Shown piece by piece: positions 1 through 5,522 of a stretch of 5,911 nucleotides of DNA. This DNA comes from an uncultured Bacteroides sp. (GTDB lineage: Bacteria > Bacteroidota > Bacteroidia > Bacteroidales > Bacteroidaceae). Position numbers and translations under genes: made by a program. Below the pieces are notes generated by a model. That model made no database searches, was not told the DNA's origin, and was given only the letters and a program-made list of their open reading frames with translations. Each line of letters opens with the position of its first letter. Positions within the stretch are counted from its first letter, which is position 1. The DNA is taken from positions 1 through 5,911 of the forward strand of contig CABROZ010000125.1 of the NCBI GenBank assembly GCA_902472795.1, written 5' to 3'.

Positions 1-1
1 T

Positions 2-121
2 TTAAGTTTGTAAGTTTTTAAGTTCGTAAGTTTTTAAGTTATGAGTTCGTGAATTATTAGGTTGAAGATCTTATCTGTCTTGTCAACTTATAAACTGAAA
101 AACTCATAAACTTAAAAACTC
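2..121. repeat. 8-bp repeat run with inverted half (after thioesterase)
   Basis: 2-57 steps in 8-bp units (TTAAGTTT, GTAAGTTT, TTAAGTTC, GTAAGTTT, TTAAGTTA, TGAGTTCG, TGAATTAT). 82-121 has inverted units (GTCAACTT, ATAAACTG, AAAAACTC, ATAAACTT, AAAAACTC). 29-47 pairs with 101-120 at all 19 positions apart from a one-base bulge, and the arm overlaps the thioesterase stop codon at 120-122. The element may continue beyond position 1. No coding sequence is seen in 1-119. Confidence 0.82.
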
Positions 122-857
122 AAAAAAATTCTATTTTCGCGCGGCAAACCGTCTCACTGCCGTTCTTCTTGACTTCCACGCCATAAACATCGTTGCCGTC
201 GTCGTCGAGGTAAAAGGACAATTCGTCGCCGTAATAGCTCTCGGCCACGTAAGCCATTTCGAAACGGCGGATGCGCTTGCTTCGGTACAACTCTATCGGG
301 AACAGGTCGAGGATGTGTTCGATATAACGGATGCTGTTCACATGCCCGTTGATGTCGATATCACTATACTTGACCTTGAGCGAACTGATCGGTTCGGTAG
401 CCCGAATCTTGATGCGCGACGGCTTCGCAATGGGACAAGGCTCGTCGCACACATAATTCATGATGCTGCCGTCGTGCACTGCCAGCAGGTCGATAGGCTT
501 GCGCGTCTGCATACTGATCATGGCCCAGACGGAACGTGCATAACCAATCTTGCGTCCGTCCTTGTCGATGATGGCAAAGTTGCGGTCGGTGAAGAGCCGA
601 TAGACATTCTCTACCCACGTCTGTATCGAGAAGGGCTCGTACTGCAAAGGCATCTCGTCCATGTCGATGGCCAGTCGGGAAAGCACCCAGGTATAGTTGT
701 CTTCGTTCAGCTCGGCCATGCCGAAACCACGTTCGGTGGCATGAAAACCGGCACAGTTGAGCAGATGGTTGCCCAGCACACCCAGCGTCAGCCTTCCCGT
801 AAAGTCCACGTGGAAAGGTTCGGCCACGAAGTTATAGGTTCCTATTTTGTTGTCCAT
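120..857 (-). CDS. Acyl-ACP thioesterase (FatA/FatB-like, double hotdog)
   Basis: The predicted 245-residue cytoplasmic enzyme hydrolyses acyl-acyl carrier protein to free fatty acid and ACP. It has the size and two-part layout of the bacterial acyl-ACP thioesterase family (PF01643): an N-terminal hotdog domain (about residues 5-135) and a C-terminal one (about 155-245). The second domain contains D168-x-N170-x-H172-V-N174, matching the plant FatA/FatB motif D-x-N-x-H-V-N, and E206 in a Y-x-x-E context matches the proposed catalytic glutamate. No signal peptide or membrane segment is visible. The start is the ATG at 857, just after the AT-rich spacer; no Shine-Dalgarno is seen, as usual in Bacteroidota. 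It lies 137 bp downstream of ilvN on the same strand, so it is probably co-transcribed. From memory, a Bacteroides thetaiotaomicron homologue in the same position has a solved structure. Acyl-chain preference cannot be read from sequence; a role with branched chains is inference. Confidence 0.93.
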   Translation of the reverse strand: MDNKIGTYNFVAEPFHVDFTGRLTLGVLGNHLLNCAGFHATERGFGMAELNEDNYTWVLSRLAIDMDEMPLQYEPFSIQTWVENVYRLFTDRNFAIIDKDGRKIGYARSVWAMISMQTRKPIDLLAVHDGSIMNYVCDEPCPIAKPSRIKIRATEPISSLKVKYSDIDINGHVNSIRYIEHILDLFPIELYRSKRIRRFEMAYVAESYYGDELSFYLDDDGNDVYGVEVKKNGSETVCRAKIEFF

Positions 858-868
858 AGGTCGAGGAT

Positions 869-994
869 TTTTAGTTTTTAAGTTTTTTAGTTTTTAAGTT
901 TAGTTGACGAGGGGACAAGTGAACGAGGCCACAAGGGGGGAAGGGGACTCATTACCTGTTTCCTTGTTTCTTGTCAACTTGTCAACTCGTCAAC
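869..994. repeat. 8-bp repeat run with inverted half (ilvN-thioesterase spacer)
   Basis: 869-900 reads TTTTAGTT, TTTAAGTT, TTTTAGTT, TTTAAGTT, and the period continues in register through 901-948 (TAGTTGAC, GAGGGGAC, AAGTGAAC, GAGGCCAC, AAGGGGGG, AAGGGGAC). From 955 to 994 the units are inverted: CCTGTTTC, CTTGTTTC, TTGTCAAC, TTGTCAAC, TCGTCAAC. 902-911 pairs perfectly with 986-995 (10 bp) and 902-927 pairs with 970-995 at 21 of 26 positions. The outer arm abuts the ilvN stop codon at 995-997. Confidence 0.82.
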
Positions 995-1558
995 TCACTT
1001 CCCTCCTTCTTTGCTCTTCAGATACTTTGCCTCGCGCTCGGCCAGATATTCATTGACCCGTTCGAAGCAGCTGGTGGTGATGGCCACACGCCCCGAACGG
1101 ACAAACTGAAGCACACAGCCAAAGGCTTGCAGTTCCTTATAGAGGCAGGTGATGTCGTCGCTCATTCCATTCATTTCGACAATGGAGAATACCGGATTGA
1201 CTTCCACAATGCGGGCATGATACCTGCGTATCACCTTGGATACTTCCGGAGTCTGCTCTAATGCCGGAGTCGTCACCTTGTAAAGGGCAATCTCGTGCTG
1301 ATAAATTTCGTCATCGGTAAAGTAATGCGCCTGCAGCACATCTATCCTTTTGGCGATCTGTTTTACCACCTTTTCGATGGTACTTTGGTCCGTCCATGCG
1401 GTAATGGTGTATTTATGCACTCCCTGAATGGAAGAAGCAGACACATTCAGGCTCTCGATATTGATTTGCCTGCGGGTGAACACGGCCGTCACCTGGTTGA
1501 GCAAACCGGCGATGTTCTCCGAATGGACGATGATGGTATATAATGTCTTTTCAGTCAT
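995..1558 (-). CDS. ilvN: Acetolactate synthase small (regulatory) subunit
   Basis: This 187-residue protein is the regulatory subunit of acetohydroxyacid synthase. It activates the catalytic IlvB subunit and confers feedback inhibition by valine. An N-terminal ACT domain (about residues 5-80) contains the E14-N-I-A-G18-L-L turn and N33-I-E-S-L. By alignment, G18 and N33 correspond to E. coli IlvH G14 and N29, residues of the valine site, so valine sensing is probably retained. The second domain (about 85-165, ALS_ss_C type) has I-V-E-V and I-V-E-M strands, and the C-terminus is a charged tail. At 187 residues it is longer than E. coli IlvH (about 163). The start is the ATG at 1558, preceded by AT-rich sequence without a Shine-Dalgarno. 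It follows ilvB after a 132-bp repeat-filled spacer, and its stop codon (995-997) touches the arm of the next inverted repeat. The symbol ilvH would be equally acceptable. Confidence 0.96.
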   Translation of the reverse strand: MTEKTLYTIIVHSENIAGLLNQVTAVFTRRQINIESLNVSASSIQGVHKYTITAWTDQSTIEKVVKQIAKRIDVLQAHYFTDDEIYQHEIALYKVTTPALEQTPEVSKVIRRYHARIVEVNPVFSIVEMNGMSDDITCLYKELQAFGCVLQFVRSGRVAITTSCFERVNEYLAEREAKYLKSKEGGK

Positions 1559-1573
1559 AAGTCTTTATTATTT

Positions 1574-1685
1574 AGTTGACAAGTTAACGAGTTGACAAGG
1601 AGACAAGTTAACAAGTCTGCGAGGGGACGGGGAAACGCCTTGTGGCCTGAAGCCTTGTCAACTCGTTTACCGGTCTGCCCGTATC
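1574..1685. repeat. 8-bp repeat run with inverted half (ilvB-ilvN spacer)
   Basis: From 1574 to 1637 the sequence steps in 8-bp units: AGTTGACA, AGTTAACG, AGTTGACA, AGGAGACA, AGTTAACA, AGTCTGCG, AGGGGACG, GGGAAACG. The rest of the spacer carries inverted, more degenerate units. The best arm pair is 1586-1600 with 1653-1667, 15 bp perfect, extending to 17 of 18 (1583-1600 with 1653-1670), with a 52-nt loop. It fills most of the 132-bp gap between the ilvB stop and the ilvN start. There is no U-tract to suggest termination. Confidence 0.8.
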
Positions 1686-1690
1686 TAATT

Positions 1691-3385
1691 TCAACATTCC
1701 AGCAGCATCTGGTTCACCGAACCGCCCGGAGGCGTCATCGGCATCACGTTGCCTTCCTCTTCCACGCAGGCTTCGAGCAGGAAGGGGCCGTCGGTGGTCA
1801 GCATCTCGCGGATGGCATCGGCCAGTTCCGAACGATCCATCACCCGACGCGAAGCAATGCCATAGGCAGCAGCTATCTGCATATAGTCGGGGTTCAGCAT
1901 GGGAGTGAACGAATAGCGGCGGTTGAAGAACATGGCCTGCCACTGGCGTACATTGCCCAAATAGTTATTGTTCAGCAGAATCATCTTGACAGGGGCTTTC
2001 TGCTCCATCACCGTGCCCAGCTCCTGCAGGTTCATCTGCAAGCCGCCGTCGCCCATGAAGACACAGACCGTACGGTCGGGACGGCCGAATGTGGCACCAA
2101 TCGCCGCGGGAAGGCCGAAGCCCATCGTGCCCAAACCACCGGAAGTGACAATGCTGCGCGGACGGGTGTACTTGAAGTAACGGGCCGACATCATCTGGTT
2201 CTGACCGACATCGGTCACCAGAATGGCGTCGTTGTGAGTGGCCTCGCTCACGGCACGTACCACTTCGCCCATGCTCAGTTCGCGGGTCGTACGACACAGT
2301 TCGGGACGGATCACTTTCTCTTCTTCCACCGCCTCGTAAGTGCGGAAGCTGTCGAGCCACTCGCGGTGGGTGGCGGGCTTCAGCAGTTCGGTGACGGCAG
2401 GCAGTGTCTCCTTGCAGTCACCCAGTACGGCGACGTCCGTCTTGATGTTCTTGTCTATCTCGGCCGGGTCGATGTCGAAGTGAATGATCTTGGCCTGCGG
2501 AGCATACGTTGCCACGTTGCCCGTCACACGGTCGTCGAAGCGCATACCCACGGCTATCAGTACATCGCACTTGTTGGTGTTGATGTTCGGTCCCAGATTG
2601 CCGTGCATGCCCAGCATGCCTTTGTTCAGCGGGTGGTCGGAAGGCAAAGCCGACAGTCCCAGCAACGTACGTCCGGCGGGCAATTCAGCCTTTTCGATAA
2701 AAGCCAGCAGCTCGGCCTGTGCATTTCCCAACTCTACGCCCTGACCGACGAGAACCAGCGGCCGCTCGGCAGCGTTGATGAGGTCGGCCGCCTGGCGGAT
2801 GGCTTCCATGTCCATGTCGGGCACCGGCTGATAACTGCGGATGAAATCGACCGTTGCCGGCGCATACTCCGTCTTCTCGACCTGCGCGTTCTTGGCAAAG
2901 TCGAGCACTACGGGACCGGGACGTCCGCTACGGGCAATGTAAAAGGCCCGTGCTACGGCCCAGGCTACATCCTCGGCCCGGCGAATCTGATAGCTCCACT
3001 TGGTGATGGGCTGCGTGATGCCCACCAGATCGACTTCCTGAAATGCATCCGTACCCAGAAAGCCCGTACCTACCTGTCCGGCTATCACCACCATCGGCGT
3101 ACTGTCTATCATGGCATCGGCAATGCCTGTTACGGTATTGGTGGCTCCCGGTCCGCTGGTCACCAGACAAACGCCAACTTCGCCCGAGACACGGGCAAAG
3201 CCTTGTGCGGCATGAGTGGCTCCCTGTTCGTGGCGTACCAGGATGTGGTTCAATGTTTTCCGATGATCGTATAAGGCATCGAACACCGGCATGATACTTC
3301 CACCCGGATAGCCGAATATTGTTTTTACCCCTTCGTGTTCCAGCGAACGCATCAGGGCTTCTGCACCTGTAATCGTATCTTTCAT
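1691..3385 (-). CDS. ilvB: Acetolactate synthase large (catalytic) subunit
   Basis: This 564-residue ThDP-, Mg- and FAD-dependent enzyme condenses pyruvate with pyruvate or 2-ketobutyrate, giving acetolactate or acetohydroxybutyrate, the first common step of valine/leucine and isoleucine synthesis. Order of domains: ThDP pyrimidine-binding (about 1-170) with catalytic E53 in R-H-E-Q-G-A; central FAD-binding domain (about 190-330); ThDP pyrophosphate-binding domain (about 370-550) with the G445-D-G ... N472-N-N motif. W482 in V-R-Q-W-Q matches the conserved tryptophan that gives AHAS its 2-ketobutyrate preference (E. coli AHAS II W464), which argues against a catabolic acetolactate synthase. 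Length is normal for the family. I chose the ATG at 3385 because homology begins at M-K-D-T; an in-frame upstream ATG at 3448 would only translate the repeat spacer. No Shine-Dalgarno is present. ilvN follows downstream, as expected for its partner subunit. Confidence 0.97.
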   Translation of the reverse strand: MKDTITGAEALMRSLEHEGVKTIFGYPGGSIMPVFDALYDHRKTLNHILVRHEQGATHAAQGFARVSGEVGVCLVTSGPGATNTVTGIADAMIDSTPMVVIAGQVGTGFLGTDAFQEVDLVGITQPITKWSYQIRRAEDVAWAVARAFYIARSGRPGPVVLDFAKNAQVEKTEYAPATVDFIRSYQPVPDMDMEAIRQAADLINAAERPLVLVGQGVELGNAQAELLAFIEKAELPAGRTLLGLSALPSDHPLNKGMLGMHGNLGPNINTNKCDVLIAVGMRFDDRVTGNVATYAPQAKIIHFDIDPAEIDKNIKTDVAVLGDCKETLPAVTELLKPATHREWLDSFRTYEAVEEEKVIRPELCRTTRELSMGEVVRAVSEATHNDAILVTDVGQNQMMSARYFKYTRPRSIVTSGGLGTMGFGLPAAIGATFGRPDRTVCVFMGDGGLQMNLQELGTVMEQKAPVKMILLNNNYLGNVRQWQAMFFNRRYSFTPMLNPDYMQIAAAYGIASRRVMDRSELADAIREMLTTDGPFLLEACVEEEGNVMPMTPPGGSVNQMLLEC

Positions 3386-3393
3386 ATCAATAT

Positions 3394-3464
3394 AATGGAT
3401 AATGGAGAATGGAAAATAGAGAATGAGTGATGAATTCTCAATTATCAATTATCCATTCTCAATT
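3394..3464. repeat. Heptad repeat run that flips orientation (ilvD-ilvB spacer)
   Basis: The 82-bp spacer is almost wholly built of 7-bp units. 3394-3428 reads AATGGAT, AATGGAG, AATGGAA, AATAGAG, AATGAGT. After a turn at 3429-3435, 3436-3463 reads TCTCAAT, TATCAAT, TATCCAT, TCTCAAT, which is the same family inverted. As a result 3401-3424 pairs with 3434-3457 at 20 of 24 positions around a 9-nt loop, and the stem can extend to 3394-3464 at lower quality (25 of 31). It begins 4 nt after the ilvD stop codon and lacks a U-tract in the minus-strand RNA, so it does not look like an intrinsic terminator. Confidence 0.85.
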
Positions 3465-3467
3465 CTG

Positions 3468-5270
3468 TTAGTCTATCAGTCTCACCGCCCCCTTGTCTGC
3501 CGAGCTCACTAAACTGGCGTAAGCCTTCAGCGCCTTGGACACTTCGCGGTTGCGGGTGACGGGCGTCATGGGGCGGGCAGCCAGTTCGGCATCGGTCAGT
3601 TTCACGTTAATGGTGCGGTTGGGGATATCTATTTCGATGATGTCGCCATCCACCAACTTGCCGATGTTGCCGCCGGCAGCCGCTTCGGGCGAGATGTGGC
3701 CGATGCTCAGACCCGACGTACCGCCGCTGAAGCGTCCGTCGGTGATGAGGGCACATTCCTTGCCCAGATGGCGCGACTTGATGTAGGACGTGGGATAAAG
3801 CATCTCCTGCATGCCCGGTCCGCCCTTGGGGCCTTCGTGGGTGATGACCACTACGTCGCCGCTCTGTACTTTACCACCCAGGATGCCTTCGCAGGCAGCT
3901 TCCTGCGAGTCAAACACTTTGGCAGGACCGGTAAACTTCCAGATGCTTTCATCGACTCCGGCAGTCTTCACTACGCAGCCGTCCTGGGCGATGTTGCCCT
4001 TCAGTACGGCCAGTCCGCCGTCCTTGCTGTAAGCGTGCTCCAAGTCGCGGATGCAGCCGTTGGCGCGATCGGTATCGAACTCTTTGTAATAAGCGTCCTG
4101 CGAACCCAGTTCCAGATTGAACTTACCGCCAGGGGCACTGGCATACTTCTTCAGAGCCTTTTTGCAGACGTTGGGGCTGGTGATGCAGTATTGGTCTATC
4201 TCTTCGGCCAGCGTCATGCCGTCCACACGCTTCACGCCGGTATCCACCAGTCCGCCCTTGGCCAGTTCGGCCATGATGGCTACGATGCCACCCGCACGGT
4301 TCACGTCCTGCACGTGGTATTTCTGCGTGTTCGGAGCAACCTTGCAGAGGCAGGGTGTCTTGCGCGACAGCATGTCGATGTCTTCCATCTTGAAGTCGGC
4401 TCCGGCCTCGTGGGCTACGGCTAGCAGGTGAAGCACCGTGTTGGTAGAGCCTCCCATGGCAATGTCCAGCGTCATGGCGTTGAGGAAAGCCTGGCGGGTG
4501 GCGATGCTGCGGGGAAGTACGCTTTCGTCGCCTTCTTCGTAGTATTTGTAAGCGTTCTCTACAATCAGTTTGGCAGCGTCCTTGAACAGCTTCCGGCGAT
4601 TCTCGTGCGTAGCCACAATCGTTCCGTTGCCCGGCAGTGCCAAACCGATAGCCTCGTTCAGGCAGTTCATCGAATTGGCGGTAAACATACCCGAACAGCA
4701 TCCGCATGTGGGGCAGGCATGTTGCTCTATCTTGGCTACATCCTCGTCGCTCACGGTGGTGTCGGCCGACTTGATCATGGCATCAATCAGGTCGAGGTGT
4801 TGCCCCTTCCATTCGCCAGCCTCCATCGGTCCGCCCGAAACAAAGACAGTGGGGATGTTCAGACGCATGGCAGCCATCAGCATGCCCGGCGTAATCTTGT
4901 CACAGTTGCTGATGCAGACCATGGCATCGGCCTTGTGGGCATTGACCATGTACTCCACACTGTCGGCAATGATATCGCGCGAAGGCAGTGAATAAAGCAT
5001 GCCGTCGTGTCCCATGGCAATACCGTCGTCGATGGCAATCGTATTGAACTCGGCAGCAAAGCAGCCCAGCTTTTCAATCTCTTCCTTGACAAACTGCCCT
5101 ATCTCGTGCAGGTGGACGTGACCCGGCACAAACTGCGTAAACGAATTGACGATGGCAATGATGGGCTTTCCCATCTGTTCCCGTTTCATGCCGTTGGCTA
5201 CCCACAATGCACGTGCACCTGCCATACGGCGTCCCTGCGTGCTGAACGAACTGCGTAACTGATGTTTCAT
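3468..5270 (-). CDS. ilvD: Dihydroxyacid dehydratase
   Basis: This 600-residue Fe-S dehydratase converts 2,3-dihydroxy-isovalerate and -methylvalerate to 2-keto acids, the third common step. It matches E. coli IlvD closely along its length. The first signature, C-D-K-I-T-P-G-M-L-M, begins at C123; the second, I-T-D-G-R-F-S-G-G-T-S-G, lies at 509-520. The cluster region is C186-P-T-C-G-C-C192-S-G-M-F-T-A-N. The D81-D82-G-I-A-M-G-H segment carries the expected metal-site aspartates. At the position where [2Fe-2S] plant-type enzymes have N-T-C-N, it reads V-P-G-H (48-51), as in E. coli, suggesting the oxygen-sensitive [4Fe-4S] type (inference). I chose the ATG at 5270: homology starts there and an AAGGAG sits 10 nt upstream. 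An in-frame ATG at 5339 would add 23 residues encoded by the attenuator hairpin. It is the first structural gene after the leader; ilvB follows after 82 bp. Confidence 0.97.
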   Translation of the reverse strand: MKHQLRSSFSTQGRRMAGARALWVANGMKREQMGKPIIAIVNSFTQFVPGHVHLHEIGQFVKEEIEKLGCFAAEFNTIAIDDGIAMGHDGMLYSLPSRDIIADSVEYMVNAHKADAMVCISNCDKITPGMLMAAMRLNIPTVFVSGGPMEAGEWKGQHLDLIDAMIKSADTTVSDEDVAKIEQHACPTCGCCSGMFTANSMNCLNEAIGLALPGNGTIVATHENRRKLFKDAAKLIVENAYKYYEEGDESVLPRSIATRQAFLNAMTLDIAMGGSTNTVLHLLAVAHEAGADFKMEDIDMLSRKTPCLCKVAPNTQKYHVQDVNRAGGIVAIMAELAKGGLVDTGVKRVDGMTLAEEIDQYCITSPNVCKKALKKYASAPGGKFNLELGSQDAYYKEFDTDRANGCIRDLEHAYSKDGGLAVLKGNIAQDGCVVKTAGVDESIWKFTGPAKVFDSQEAACEGILGGKVQSGDVVVITHEGPKGGPGMQEMLYPTSYIKSRHLGKECALITDGRFSGGTSGLSIGHISPEAAAGGNIGKLVDGDIIEIDIPNRTINVKLTDAELAARPMTPVTRNREVSKALKAYASLVSSADKGAVRLID

Positions 5271-5280
5271 TTTCGTTGTT

Positions 5281-5286
5281 CTCCTT
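5281..5286 (-). promoter_or_regulatory. Shine-Dalgarno of ilvD
   Basis: AAGGAG lies 10 nt upstream of the ATG at 5270 and just outside the attenuator terminator. It decides the ilvD start against the in-frame ATG at 5339. It stands out because the other three genes here have no recognisable Shine-Dalgarno, which is the norm in Bacteroidota. Confidence 0.7.
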
Positions 5287-5292
5287 TCAATG

Positions 5293-5324
5293 AAAAAGCC
5301 TTTCCCGTATGTGAGAAAGGCTTT
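5293..5324 (-). terminator. Attenuator terminator hairpin before ilvD
   Basis: In the minus-strand RNA, AAAGCCUUUCUC (5324-5313) pairs with GGGAAAGGCUUU (5306-5295) around the 6-nt loop ACAUAC. This gives 12 bp, of which only one is a U-G wobble, followed at once by a run of five U (5297-5293, partly in the stem). This is an intrinsic terminator placed after the leader peptide and 22 nt ahead of the ilvD start codon, so premature termination would leave only the leader RNA. Its 5' arm is shared with the antiterminator. Confidence 0.88.
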
Positions 5325-5371
5325 AAAAACTATCTTCATTCAAGTATGAATACATACACAACCTTTCTCAC
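5311..5371 (-). promoter_or_regulatory. Antiterminator hairpin of the ilv attenuator
   Basis: GUGAGAAAGGUU (5371-5360), which overlaps the leader stop codon, can pair with AGCCUUUCUCAC (5322-5311): 12 bp with a single U-G wobble, including 10 consecutive Watson-Crick pairs. The second strand contains most of the terminator's 5' arm, so the two structures exclude each other. When branched-chain aminoacyl-tRNA is scarce, a ribosome stalled at I14-L20 would leave 5371-5360 free and the antiterminator would allow read-through into ilvD. I do not see a strong competing hairpin sequestering 5371-5360 inside the leader coding region; masking probably relies on the terminating ribosome. Confidence 0.82.
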
Positions 5372-5442
5372 GCTCTTGATTTCAAAACCACGACGCGAAT
5401 AATATGCAGGACTGCCAGGTTAATGGATGTATGTAGCATCAT
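5368..5442 (-). CDS. ilv operon leader peptide (attenuation)
   Basis: A 24-codon frame, ATG ATG at 5442 to TGA at 5368-5370, lies between the promoter and ilvD. Eleven of its 24 residues are Ile, Leu or Val, exactly the end products of the operon. They cluster as I14-I15 (5403-5398) and V17-V18-V19-L20 (5394-5383). The stop codon lies inside the strand that forms the antiterminator, so a ribosome that completes the peptide masks that strand, whereas one stalled on the Ile/Val codons leaves it free. This is the layout of ilvL in enterobacteria, though the peptide itself does not resemble E. coli IlvL in sequence. The peptide need have no function of its own. The second ATG (5439) could serve as the start instead; no clear Shine-Dalgarno is present, only an A-rich stretch. 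Confidence 0.88.
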   Translation of the reverse strand: MMLHTSINLAVLHIIRVVVLKSRA

Positions 5443-5491
5443 AACTTTCGTTTTAATTAGTAATTCAACCGTTTATTTGCTAAACGTGTCG

Positions 5492-5522
5492 CAAAGGTAA
5501 GTGATTTTTTATAAAAGACAAG
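5492..5522 (-). promoter_or_regulatory. Bacteroidota-type promoter of the ilv operon
   Basis: On the minus strand TACCTTTG (5499-5492) matches the Bacteroides -7 consensus TAnnTTTG exactly. CTTG (5522-5519) matches three of four bases of the -33 TTTG box, with a 19-bp spacer, which is the usual distance. Transcription should start a few bases downstream, near 5485, giving an untranslated stretch of roughly 40 nt before the leader peptide. The promoter region is AT-rich, unlike the GC-richer sequence upstream of about 5590. No other match this good was noticed in the spacers between the operon genes. Confidence 0.75.

Noticed and set aside
1592..3274. Long plus-strand frame of 560 codons antisense to ilvB
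   Set aside because: It lies opposite a clear acetolactate synthase, its translation is His/Gln/Arg-rich without recognisable domains, and it begins in the repeat spacer. It is a by-product of the GC-rich codon use of ilvB.
3386..3448. Alternative ilvB start at 3448
   Set aside because: The added 21 residues would only translate the heptad repeat spacer, and the conserved protein begins at the ATG at 3385.
3696..4424. Plus-strand frame of 242 codons antisense to ilvD
   Set aside because: It is opposite a highly conserved coding region and has no recognisable protein features; it is explained as a shadow of ilvD.
5271..5339. Alternative ilvD start 23 codons upstream at 5339
   Set aside because: The extra residues are encoded by the terminator hairpin and the Shine-Dalgarno region, and homologues begin at the ATG at 5270.
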